Assembly: GCA_016713135.1 (NCBI GenBank)
Contig: JADJPR010000018.1
Location: forward strand, 1-64,000
Length of the DNA: 64,000 nucleotides
Reading direction: 5' to 3'
Source of the DNA: Rhodanobacteraceae bacterium
Lineage (GTDB): Bacteria; Pseudomonadota; Gammaproteobacteria; Xanthomonadales; SZUA-5
Part shown: in pieces, positions 33,408 through 40,742 of the stretch
Layout of the letters: each line of letters starts with the position of its first letter
Numbering within the stretch: the stretch's first letter is position 1
The notes under the pieces: generated by a model
The model's database searches: none
What the model saw: the letters and a program-made list of their open reading frames with translations, nothing else
Told to the model about the DNA's origin: nothing
Position numbers and translations under genes: made by a program

Positions 33408-34787
33408 TCAACCGTAGCGTTCTTCGAGGTAAGCAAAGGCCGCGCGCAGGCCCTGGCAGTCGCCGCCGGCGGGGCGGCCGGGCTTGCCGTCGCTCCAGCA
33501 GTAGGTGTCGAGGTGCGCCCACGGGATGCGGTCCGGAACGAAGCGCTTGAGGTACAGAGCTGCGGTGATGCAGCCGGCCATGCGCGAGCTGCCGGCGTTG
33601 TTGAGGTCGGCGATCTTGCTGTCGAGCAGGCTGTAGTAATCCTCCCACAGCGGCATCGCCCACAGCGGATCGCCGGCTTCCCGCCCCGCTGCGACCAGGT
33701 CCAGCGACAGCTCTTCGCGGTTGCTGAAGACCGGCGGCAAATCGGGGCCGAGCGCGACACGCGCGGCGCCGGTCAGGGTGGCGAAGTCGAGGATCAGCTC
33801 CGGCTCGGACTCGCTGGCGTAGGTCAGCGCATCGCACAGGATCACGCGGCCCTCGGCATCGGTATTGCCGATCTCGACACTGAGCCCGGCGCGCGTGGCG
33901 ATGACCTCGCCCGGCCGGTAGGCATTCGGGCCGACGGCATTCTCCACCGCGGCGACCAGCAGTTGCAGTCGCACCGGCAGGCCGGCTGCCATCACCAGGC
34001 TGGCCAGGTGGATCGCCACCGCCGAGCCGCCCATGTCCTTCTTCATCAGCGCCATGCCGTCGGAGGGCTTGAGGTCCAGGCCGCCGGTGTCGAAGCACAC
34101 GCCCTTGCCGAGGATGGCCACCCGCGGATGCGCGGGGTTGCCCCAATTCAGTTCGACCAGGCGCGGCGCGCGATGGCTGGCGCGGCCGACCGCGTGGATC
34201 GCCGGGAAGTTCCTGGCCAGCAGCGCCTCGCCGGCAATCGAATGGAACTCGGCACCATGCTTTGCGGCGAGTTCGGCGATGACGTTTTCGAGATGCTCGG
34301 GACCCAGGTCCTCGGTCGGCGTGTTGACCAGATCGCGCGCGCCGTGCACCGCCTCGGCGATCCGCGCGATCGCCACACGCTCGGCCTCCGGCTCCAGCAC
34401 CAGCGAAGCCAGCGGGCGCGCCGCTTTCGGCTTGTAGCGCAGGAACTGGTAGGCGCCGAGCGCGAAGCCGAGCGCCAGGCGCTGCTGCGTGCCGGCCGGC
34501 AGCGCGTTGCTGAGGGTGTAGCTCTGCGGCGGCAGGGTCAGCGCGGCGTTGCCGAGCGCCCACACATCGTTGTTCCCGCGCACGCCCACCACCGCACCCG
34601 CGAGGCGGCCGCTGCCGTCGAAGCGCAGCGCCTGGGTGTAGCGCTTGCCCTCGAAGCGTTGCGCCGACAGTTGCGCGCGGGTGGCTTCGTCCTGCGCGGC
34701 AATCCAGGCGGCGTATTCGCTTTCGAGGACGATCTCGATCGGGACGGCATTTCCAGGATCGGAGGTCAGGATCGCAGCGAGGCTCAT
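33408..34787 (-). CDS. M17 leucyl aminopeptidase family protein
   Basis: 459 residues from ATG 34787 (MSLAAILTSDPGNAVPIEIV). The peptidase M17 catalytic domain (about 160-455) has the metal and catalytic motifs LGKGVCFDTGGLDLKPSDGM, MKKDMGGSAVAIHL, the family signature NTDAEGRVILCDAL and LIL-DFATLTGAARVALG. These dinuclear zinc or manganese enzymes trim N-terminal residues from peptides. The N-terminal domain is short and diverged relative to PepA, which fits the PepB/'leucyl aminopeptidase family' branch. Cytoplasmic. 31 bases downstream in the opposite sense of coordinates lies the VanZ-like gene, read in the same direction ahead of it. Confidence 0.92.
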   Translation of the reverse strand: MSLAAILTSDPGNAVPIEIVLESEYAAWIAAQDEATRAQLSAQRFEGKRYTQALRFDGSGRLAGAVVGVRGNNDVWALGNAALTLPPQSYTLSNALPAGTQQRLALGFALGAYQFLRYKPKAARPLASLVLEPEAERVAIARIAEAVHGARDLVNTPTEDLGPEHLENVIAELAAKHGAEFHSIAGEALLARNFPAIHAVGRASHRAPRLVELNWGNPAHPRVAILGKGVCFDTGGLDLKPSDGMALMKKDMGGSAVAIHLASLVMAAGLPVRLQLLVAAVENAVGPNAYRPGEVIATRAGLSVEIGNTDAEGRVILCDALTYASESEPELILDFATLTGAARVALGPDLPPVFSNREELSLDLVAAGREAGDPLWAMPLWEDYYSLLDSKIADLNNAGSSRMAGCITAALYLKRFVPDRIPWAHLDTYCWSDGKPGRPAGGDCQGLRAAFAYLEERYG

Positions 34788-34818
34788 CGGGGATTCCCGG
34801 GTGGACAAACCCCGGATG

Positions 34819-35220
34819 TTACAGCCTCGCGCGTGAGGGTAAACGGCGCTCGATGGCCAGCATCAGCCGGCCCAGCGCCGTCGGCAGCAGCAGCGCACCG
34901 ATCGCCATTCCGCTGAGATTGGCCGCCAGGTCCGCCAGCTCCGCCGTGCGCGGCGGCAACTGCGACTGCAGCAGCTCGATGGTGATCCCGTAGGCGAGCA
35001 AACCTCCGGCCACAGCCAGCCTCCGGCGCCAGCCGCCGCCGACCAACTGGCCGAAGTACAGCATCAGCACGCTGTAGGCGAGCGCATGGTTCAGCTTGTC
35101 GCTGTTGGGCAAGTCGAGGTCCGGCCCACGGATGGGCAGCAGCGACAGCGCGGTGATCAGCGCCAGCAGCGCGCAGCCGAGGGACCACCAGAGGCGGGAG
35201 AGTTGGGGCAGGGCGGTCAA
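34819..35220 (-). CDS. VanZ-like small membrane protein
   Basis: About 133 residues if it begins at TTG 35220; the open frame runs on into an AAAAGTG repeat (giving FHFSLFTFH), which cannot be the native N-terminus. It has four hydrophobic helices: LWWSLGCALLALITALSLLP, ALAYSVLMLYFGQLV, RLAVAGGLLAYGITIELLQS and AANLSGMAIGALLLPTALG. The stretch NSDKLNHALAYSVLMLYFG matches the D-K-x-x-H pattern of VanZ-like proteins, many of which have no known role outside glycopeptide-resistance operons. No ribosome-binding site is visible because the repeat abuts the start, so the start is uncertain. Confidence 0.7.
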   Translation of the reverse strand: MTALPQLSRLWWSLGCALLALITALSLLPIRGPDLDLPNSDKLNHALAYSVLMLYFGQLVGGGWRRRLAVAGGLLAYGITIELLQSQLPPRTAELADLAANLSGMAIGALLLPTALGRLMLAIERRLPSRARL

Positions 35221-35491
35221 GAGTGAAAAGTGAAAAGTGAAGGGGAAGCTGTGAAAAGTGAAAAGTGAAAAGTGAAAAATGAAAAGGGCGGGGCGAGATA
35301 CCGGTCCGCGCACTTCCGTGTCTTCAGTCCGGCCGTCCCGTCAGTTGCCGAACTCCCTTCTTTTCACCTTTACTACCCTCAGGGGAAGTGGGGAGTCCGG
35401 TCCGCGCACTTCCGTGTCTTCAGATCCGGTCCTGCCCGAGCCCGTCAGATTGCCGAACTCCCCCTTTCACTTTTCACTTTTCACCTTTCAC
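35221..35491. repeat. AAAAGTG heptamer hairpin with internal 96-bp duplication
   Basis: Left part 35221-35284 has two runs of AAAAGTG units, right part 35463-35491 the complement. Between them a segment CCGGTCCGCGCACTTCCGTG ... GCCGAACTCCC occurs twice (from 35301 and 35397, 96 bp apart), with a further TTTTCACCTTT piece between. The structure looks like two adjoining copies of one element. Confidence 0.75.
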
Positions 35492-35495
35492 CGCT

Positions 35496-36668
35496 TCACC
35501 CCAACATCCTCCGCTGCCCCTCGCCCAGCAGTCCGTCTGGCAGCCATGTTTCATCGATGCCGCGGCCGAGGAGCATGATCTTGAAGCGTTCGCCCATTTC
35601 GCCGGGCAGCATCAGCTGCTTGACCTGGCTGGTGATGCGCAGGCGGGCGCGGTCGTCGAGGGTGTCGAGGTGGGCGAAGATCCTTTCGATGCCGGCGCCG
35701 AGCAGGAAGCCGCTCTGGTTCTCGTAGGCGACGAGGTCCAGGCCGCAGTCGATGCCGGCTTCGGCCAGCGCGGTGAAATCGACCGAGGCCGAGAGGTCGT
35801 TGAGGCCGGGGTACCAGTACGGATCGGCATGCGCGTGCTGGCGGTAGTGGCAGATCAGCGTCCCGTCGCCACGGTCGGGGCGGTAGTACTCGGGGCGCCC
35901 GTAGCCGTAGTCGGCCAGCAGCACCAGGCCCCGGCGCAGCGGCGCGCTGACGGCCGCGAGCCAGGCGCCGAGTTCCGGGATCACTTCGCTGGTGTAGCCC
36001 GGCGGCAGCCGCGCGGGCAGGTCGCGCTGGATGCGTTCGAAGGCGGCGCAGACGCCGGGACGTGCCGGGATTCGGGTCTCGACGAAACGGCCGTCGCTAA
36101 CATCGACGGCCAATTCCGTGGCGCCGTCCGGCGCGACCACGAAGCGCGCGCAGGCCAGCGCATCGACCACTTCATTGCCCACGATCGCGCCGTCGAAAGG
36201 TTGTGCGGGCGGCTGGTCCAGCCATTCGACCCGATCGGCCAGCGCGGGCAGCGCCTCGTGGATTCTCTCGCGCTGGCGCTGGCGCAGGTCGGCGCTGCGT
36301 TCGAGGATCCGGTAGCGCGCGGGCAGGGCATCGCGCCGGGCGAGGGCGCCGAGCAGGTCGACCGCCAGCGCGCCGCTGCCGGCGCCGAGTTCCATCAGCA
36401 CCGGCGAGTCGAACTGCCTGAGCGTGGTCGCCAGCGCCTCGGCGAGGGTTTCGGCAAACACGCTGCCCAATTCCGGCGCGGTGATGAAATCCCCCGCCGC
36501 CCCGAACTTCTGCGCCCCGGCCGCGTAATAGCCCAGCCCCGGCGCGTACAGCGCCAGCTCCATGTAGCGCTGGAAGGGCATCGGGCCCTGCGCGGCGATC
36601 TCGCCGGCAATCAGTTGGCACAGGCGCGCGGAGTGTGCGCGGGCGTGGTCGTCGGGTTCGGGCAGCAT
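35496..36668 (-). CDS. SAM-dependent methyltransferase, MidA/NDUFAF7 family
   Basis: 390 residues from ATG 36668. The N-terminus MPFQRYMELALYAPGLGYYA and AAGDFITAPELGSVFAETLA, and the SAM-binding loop VLMELGAGSGALAVDLL, are the recognisable features of the MidA/DUF185 family. DGAIVGNEVVDALACARFV and LVLLADYGYGRPEYYRPDRG followed by HYRQHAHADPYWYPGLNDLS are further conserved blocks. The mitochondrial relative methylates an arginine of a complex I subunit; the bacterial substrate is unknown to me. Cytoplasmic. It is preceded by a GAGGGCAC hairpin and followed by an AAAAGTG hairpin, so probably transcribed alone. Confidence 0.9.
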   Translation of the reverse strand: MLPEPDDHARAHSARLCQLIAGEIAAQGPMPFQRYMELALYAPGLGYYAAGAQKFGAAGDFITAPELGSVFAETLAEALATTLRQFDSPVLMELGAGSGALAVDLLGALARRDALPARYRILERSADLRQRQRERIHEALPALADRVEWLDQPPAQPFDGAIVGNEVVDALACARFVVAPDGATELAVDVSDGRFVETRIPARPGVCAAFERIQRDLPARLPPGYTSEVIPELGAWLAAVSAPLRRGLVLLADYGYGRPEYYRPDRGDGTLICHYRQHAHADPYWYPGLNDLSASVDFTALAEAGIDCGLDLVAYENQSGFLLGAGIERIFAHLDTLDDRARLRITSQVKQLMLPGEMGERFKIMLLGRGIDETWLPDGLLGEGQRRMLG

Positions 36669-36681
36669 GCGGGTCAAGCTG

Positions 36682-36784
36682 GGGAGGGCACGAGTGCACG
36701 AGGGCACGAGGGCACGCAAGAGCAAGGGCGTGCTTCGAACTCGCTGTTGCGTGGCCTCGTGCCCTCGTGCCCTCGTGCCCTCGA
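36682..36784. repeat. GAGGGCAC hairpin
   Basis: Left arm with four GAGGGCAC units ending ACGCAAG, right arm TTGCGTGGCCTCGTGCCCTC then further GTGCCCTC units, loop about 27 bases. It begins 14 bases upstream of the MidA-like start codon and ends 50 bases after the hemY stop. Confidence 0.85.
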
Positions 36785-36833
36785 GGGGCGCCGTGTCCGT
36801 TTCGCCCTGCAAAGCCCGATCATCAGAGTGGCC

Positions 36834-38027
36834 TCAACGGAGCAACTGCGCCAGGTCTTCCTTCGACGGGCCTTCGCCGAGCGCGGTCTCGGCGGCGATG
36901 CGCCACGCCAGGCAGGCGCGTTCGGGTTCGCCGCGGGCCGCGGCGAGGCGCGCAGCTTCGGCGATGGCCAGCGGGCGCGGCGCCAGGCTGAGCGACAGGC
37001 GCAGGTACTCCTGGGCCTTGCCGGAGATCTGCTCGATGCGGCACCAGCGCGCCAGCGCGAGCAGCAAGCCGGGGCTCTGCGGGTGCTGCAGCAGCAGCTT
37101 CTCGGCACGCTTGATGCGCGGCGACGCCTGTTCCACCGGCGCCTGGGCGTAGAGTTCGGCCAGCTCCTCGCTCCATTCGCGCACCAGCGCGGCCTCGATC
37201 GCGGTGGCGGCGAGGTCGCGGCTGCCCACGCGGGATTCGGCGCGGATCAGCGCCTGCAGCACCATCTTCTCGCGCCGTTCCTGGCGGCTGAAGCGCTGCC
37301 ACAGGGCGTCCAGCGCGGCGCGGTCGGCGGCCTGCTCCAGCGCCTGCGACCACACCCGGCGTTCCAGCGCAGCCAGTTCTCGATCGCCAATCTGGCGGCG
37401 TTCCGCCAGCCGTTGCAGGGCCGACACCGCCTCGCCGGCGCGCCCACGCGCGAGCAGGCCCTCGATCAGCGCGCGCAGCACCACCGGTGCGGCATCGGCG
37501 GCCTCGGCGCGCTTGACGATGGCGGCGAAGGCGGCCTCGTCGCCGCGCTCGGCGCGCCAGGCATCGGCCAGCAGCGGGGCGACGCGCTGGCCGCGTTCGA
37601 GTTCCATCGCATTGCGCAGGATCTCGTCGACCAATCCGGTCTCGCCGCGCTGGTGGGCCACCTCGGCGGCGCTCAGTAGCGCCGACAGGCGCAGCCGCGG
37701 CTCGGTGCTGGCGTCCAGCAGGGCGCGCTGGGCATCGTGCAGATTGCCTTCGAAGGCGAGCACCAGCCCGTTGTCGAGTTTCTCGGTGGCGCGCGTACGC
37801 CTGTGCCAGCCGAAGCGCCGCGGCCAGCGCACCACCAGGGTGTAGATCGCCAGTGCGAGCAGCGCGAGCAGCGCCACGACGATGCCGAGGAAAACCACGC
37901 TGGTCTCCACTTCCCAACCCTGGAAGCGCACGTAGACCATGCCGGCATCCTGGCGCAGCCAGTAGCCGATCAGCGCGGCCGCGAGGGCCAGCAGCAGGAA
38001 CACGCTCAGCCGAAGGATCCAGGCCAT
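36834..38027 (-). CDS. hemY: HemY protein, TPR-containing membrane protein
   Basis: 397 residues from ATG 38027. Two N-terminal membrane helices (LRLSVFLLLALAAALIGYWL and VVFLGIVVALLALLALAIYT) surround the conserved MVYVRFQGWEVETSV segment, as in HemY of gammaproteobacteria; the rest is an all-helical region of degenerate TPRs (LVLAFEGNLHDAQRALLDAS, LLLALARWCRIEQISGKAQE, ERACLAWRIAAETALGEG). HemY is encoded with haem synthesis genes but its biochemical role is not settled; it is not the protoporphyrinogen oxidase called HemY in Bacillus. Four bases separate it from hemX upstream, so they are co-transcribed. Confidence 0.92.
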   Translation of the reverse strand: MAWILRLSVFLLLALAAALIGYWLRQDAGMVYVRFQGWEVETSVVFLGIVVALLALLALAIYTLVVRWPRRFGWHRRTRATEKLDNGLVLAFEGNLHDAQRALLDASTEPRLRLSALLSAAEVAHQRGETGLVDEILRNAMELERGQRVAPLLADAWRAERGDEAAFAAIVKRAEAADAAPVVLRALIEGLLARGRAGEAVSALQRLAERRQIGDRELAALERRVWSQALEQAADRAALDALWQRFSRQERREKMVLQALIRAESRVGSRDLAATAIEAALVREWSEELAELYAQAPVEQASPRIKRAEKLLLQHPQSPGLLLALARWCRIEQISGKAQEYLRLSLSLAPRPLAIAEAARLAAARGEPERACLAWRIAAETALGEGPSKEDLAQLLR

Positions 38028-38031
38028 CGTC

Positions 38032-39255
38032 TCAGCCTTGCGGCGCGGTGTCGGCGGCGTCCGCCGATTCGCCGTCAGGCGCGGCCGGCGCGTCGCCTGC
38101 AGCTTCGGGCACGACCGGCGGGATCACGTCGAGGTGCCCTTCGGGCGCCTCCGCGGGCGCGGGATCCGGCGGCAGCGCGGCCGCGGGTGCGTCGACCGGC
38201 GTGGACGGCTCCTGGGCCGGCGCCGGCGGCGCAGGTTCCGGGGCGCCGCGCAGGCGCGCCAGCTCGCGGCGGGCCTCGCCCAAGCTCGGCAGCGCCGGCG
38301 CCAGCGGCGCGCTGCGGATCTCATCCAAGACCGTCAGCGCGGCGGAGACGCCGTCATCGGCGGGATCGAATTCCGCCTGCAGGCTGGCGCGCACGGCCTT
38401 GATCGCGCGCAGCGCCAGTTCACCCTCGCCGCGCAGCAGCAGCAGGCGCGCACGGCTCAGGTCCAGCGCCATGCGTTCGCGCAGGAGCGGCCCACCGGCG
38501 GCATGCTCGTCCGGGTCGACGCGGCGCACGCGGAAATAGCGGTCGATGCTGCCGGCGGCGCGCCGCCACCAGCCCGCTGGTGGTGCGTCGCCCGTGGCGG
38601 GCGCGCCATCGCGACCGCGCAGCGGCCAGTGCGACACGCCTTCGGCCAGTCCATCCAGGCGGCCGAGGATCACCGGCAAATCGGCCACGGCGATGGCCGC
38701 CAGCGCATCGCGCTCCAGCGCCAGCGTCTGGCGCACCGAGGTGGCGCGCGGATCGCTGACCTCGGCGAGCTGCGCGTCGGCCAGTTCGAAACTCGCGCGC
38801 GCCCCAGCGACATCGCCAAACAGGCGCAGGCGCTCCTCACCCAGGCGCAGCAGGAAATCGGCCTCGGCCAGGCGCACCGCATCCACGCCTGGCGCGGCGC
38901 CGCGTTCCATCCCCGCCAGACCATCCTCGACCAGGCCCACGCGTTGGGTCAGCCCGAGGACCTGTTCGCGCAGCGCCCGGTTGACACGCGCGGCGTCGTC
39001 CAGGCTGCGCTGCAGGGTGGCGACGTCCACGGCGGCGGCGGCGGGCGCGGCAGTCTCGTCCGGCGTCGCGGCGAAGTTGTCGTCGGCCGCGGGCGACCTG
39101 TTCCACAGGTACCAGCCAGCTGCCGACACCAGCCCGACCACGAGCAGCGCCCATGGCCAGCGTGCAGCCCTGCGCCTGGCTGGGGCAGGGCTGGCGGCGG
39201 TCGCGGGTACCGATTCGCGCAGGGCGGCGTCGGTCGGGTCGGCTTGGTCGGACAT
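38032..39255 (-). CDS. hemX: HemX-like membrane protein (uroporphyrinogen-III C-methyltransferase-like)
   Basis: 407 residues from ATG 39255. One membrane helix near residues 35-50 (WPWALLVVGLVSAAGWYLW) follows a cytoplasmic tail; after it a Pro/Ala-rich linker, a coiled coil (about 78-115, LQRSLDDAARVNRALREQVL) and the DUF513 domain with RLAEADFLLRLGEERLRLFG and YFRVRRVDPDEHAAGGPLLR. The C-terminal 100 residues are Pro/Ala/Glu-rich and probably disordered. HemX is encoded with hemC/hemD and hemY; despite the database name the methyltransferase activity is doubtful. Here hemD lies 735 bases upstream, separated by an unrelated gene on the other strand. Confidence 0.9.
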   Translation of the reverse strand: MSDQADPTDAALRESVPATAASPAPARRRAARWPWALLVVGLVSAAGWYLWNRSPAADDNFAATPDETAAPAAAAVDVATLQRSLDDAARVNRALREQVLGLTQRVGLVEDGLAGMERGAAPGVDAVRLAEADFLLRLGEERLRLFGDVAGARASFELADAQLAEVSDPRATSVRQTLALERDALAAIAVADLPVILGRLDGLAEGVSHWPLRGRDGAPATGDAPPAGWWRRAAGSIDRYFRVRRVDPDEHAAGGPLLRERMALDLSRARLLLLRGEGELALRAIKAVRASLQAEFDPADDGVSAALTVLDEIRSAPLAPALPSLGEARRELARLRGAPEPAPPAPAQEPSTPVDAPAAALPPDPAPAEAPEGHLDVIPPVVPEAAGDAPAAPDGESADAADTAPQG

Positions 39256-39544
39256 AGAACCGGGTTAAGAATTCGTTTGGAGGGATGGTAGCGGATCGTT
39301 ACTGCCAGCGCACCCCAGCGGCTGTGACGGCGAGGTCTTGGATCCCGATGAACGAATCGTGCCGCCCGGGAGAGCCAGAAAGGCGTTGGCCAGGGGCGCA
39401 AAGTGGAGGTGGGGGCCGTCAAGGAAGGCTCCAGAACGAGCAGCATGCGTGACACCTCGGCCAGCGTTGCGTCCTCGCTTGCTCTCGTCCGCGTACTTCA
39501 CGTCCAATGCGCTTCCGGGCAGCTCTCGCGGCAGTGGCAAGCAC
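39256..39544. other. Intergenic, no feature seen
   Basis: 289 bases between the hemX start and an orphan plus-strand ORF. An open frame from 39338 extends the orphan ORF upstream by 69 codons, but it is Arg/Pro-rich with no sign of coding. The hemX promoter should lie here. Confidence 0.4.
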
Positions 39545-39925
39545 ATGGTCTGGCGGATTCCAGGCGGCGACTGGCTGGTCCGGGGGCGGAGCAGCACCAT
39601 CCAGCTCAGCTTGAGCCGTAACCGCGTGCGCCTGCCGGACGGTAGCCTGGTACGCGAATCCTGCGAGTACTTCCGGATTGGTCCGGACGGCGCGCTGCTG
39701 CAGCGCTATCCCGGGCCACAGACATCGACGGTCGACGATGACCTTTACGCGTTCGACATCCACGTCGTGCTGGATGGCGCTCTGCACCGATGCACCTGGA
39801 TCGAGAACTTCCGCGATGGCGACGAACTGCGCGACAGTGTCTGCCTGACCGGGCTGGAGGCGGCCGCTGTCGGCGTACTTCCCGAGGCGGTCGCGCAGGC
39901 AATGGCGCGGCTGGTGGCGGCATGA
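39545..39925 (+). CDS. Hypothetical protein, 126 aa
   Basis: Start chosen at ATG 39545 (MVWRIPGGDWLVRGRSSTIQ), where the composition becomes protein-like; upstream in-frame codons look non-coding. The product contains VRLPDGSLVRESCEYFRIGP, VDDDLYAFDIHVVLDGALHR and ENFRDGDELRDSVCLTGLEA, suggesting a small alpha/beta fold with two Cys. No signal peptide. I do not recognise it. It is on the opposite strand to hemD and hemX and splits what is normally a hemD-hemX-hemY run, so it may be an insertion. It ends 27 bases before a REP-like palindrome. Confidence 0.55.
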   Translation: MVWRIPGGDWLVRGRSSTIQLSLSRNRVRLPDGSLVRESCEYFRIGPDGALLQRYPGPQTSTVDDDLYAFDIHVVLDGALHRCTWIENFRDGDELRDSVCLTGLEAAAVGVLPEAVAQAMARLVAA

Positions 39926-39952
39926 AGCGCTGGTTTGCCATGTGGCCGAGGC

Positions 39953-39992
39953 AAGCACCCGGGGAACGCGCTGCGCGCGTACGCCCGGGCTA
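39953..39992. repeat. REP-like palindromic element, copy 2
   Basis: AAGCACCCGGGGAACGCGCT then GCGCGCGTACGCCCGGGCTA, the inverted near-copy of 13703-13742. Located between the orphan gene's end and the hemD stop codon, overlapping the latter by three bases. Confidence 0.55.
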
Positions 39993-40742
39993 CGCGAGTG
40001 GTCCGTCGTCGCGGGCGAGGGCACCGGCCAGCGCCTGGGCCGAGGCGCCGCGGGCGACGCGCACATCGGTGTAGCCGAGGTCGGCGGCCATCGCGGCAAT
40101 GCGCGGGCTGGCGACGACGAGCGGCCGTGCGCGCAGCGGTGTCAGACCGGCACGCACCAGTACCGCGTCCAGCGCCTGGAGCAACAGGCCGCTGCTGGCG
40201 CTCAGCACCACAGCCCCCCTTGCCAGTCGGCGCAGGGCCGCAGGCCGCGGCCGCAGCGGAATTCGCCGGTACACCATCAGGGTGCGCACTGCAGCACCGC
40301 GGCGGTTGAGTTCGCTGGCGATGCGATCGCGCCCGCCAGGCGCCGCCCAGATGGCGATGCGCTGTCCGGCCACCGATTGCAGTTCGGCTAACCTGAGGAT
40401 GCCGTCGCTGTCTTCGGCATCGCCCGGCGCGCGCACCACATCGAGGCCGAGGCGCTCCAGCGCGGCGCCGGTCGCCGCACCGACCGCGATGTGCGTCCTG
40501 GCCGCCGCCAACTGCGCCGGCGCCAGCGCCGCCGCCGCGGCCACTGCCGCGCGGCTGACGAAGATCTGGATCGATGCGCTGGCGGCCCAGGCAAGGTCCG
40601 CCGCCAGCGCGGCCGACGCCGGCGCGCGCCGGGTGGACTGCAGCGGCATGCGGACCGCGTCGATTCCTTGCGCGGCCAGCACCCGCGCGGCCTGGCGCGA
40701 CTCGCGCCGCGGCCGGGTCAGCAGCACGAGGGGCGCACTCAC
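39990..40742 (-). CDS. hemD: Uroporphyrinogen-III synthase
   Basis: 250 residues from GTG 40742, which overlaps the dnaE stop (GTGA). It starts VSAPLVLLTRPRRESRQAAR, the typical LxTRPxxxA opening of HemD, followed by FVSRAAVAAAAA, HIAVGAATGAALERLGLDVV, IAIWAAPGGRDRIASELNRR and VLSASSGLLLQAL. HemD is poorly conserved; length, opening and the S-S-x-x-x loop all fit. It closes hydroxymethylbilane to uroporphyrinogen III in haem synthesis. It is coupled to dnaE upstream rather than to hemC, and separated from hemX by a plus-strand gene. Confidence 0.88.
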   Translation of the reverse strand: MSAPLVLLTRPRRESRQAARVLAAQGIDAVRMPLQSTRRAPASAALAADLAWAASASIQIFVSRAAVAAAAALAPAQLAAARTHIAVGAATGAALERLGLDVVRAPGDAEDSDGILRLAELQSVAGQRIAIWAAPGGRDRIASELNRRGAAVRTLMVYRRIPLRPRPAALRRLARGAVVLSASSGLLLQALDAVLVRAGLTPLRARPLVVASPRIAAMAADLGYTDVRVARGASAQALAGALARDDGPLA

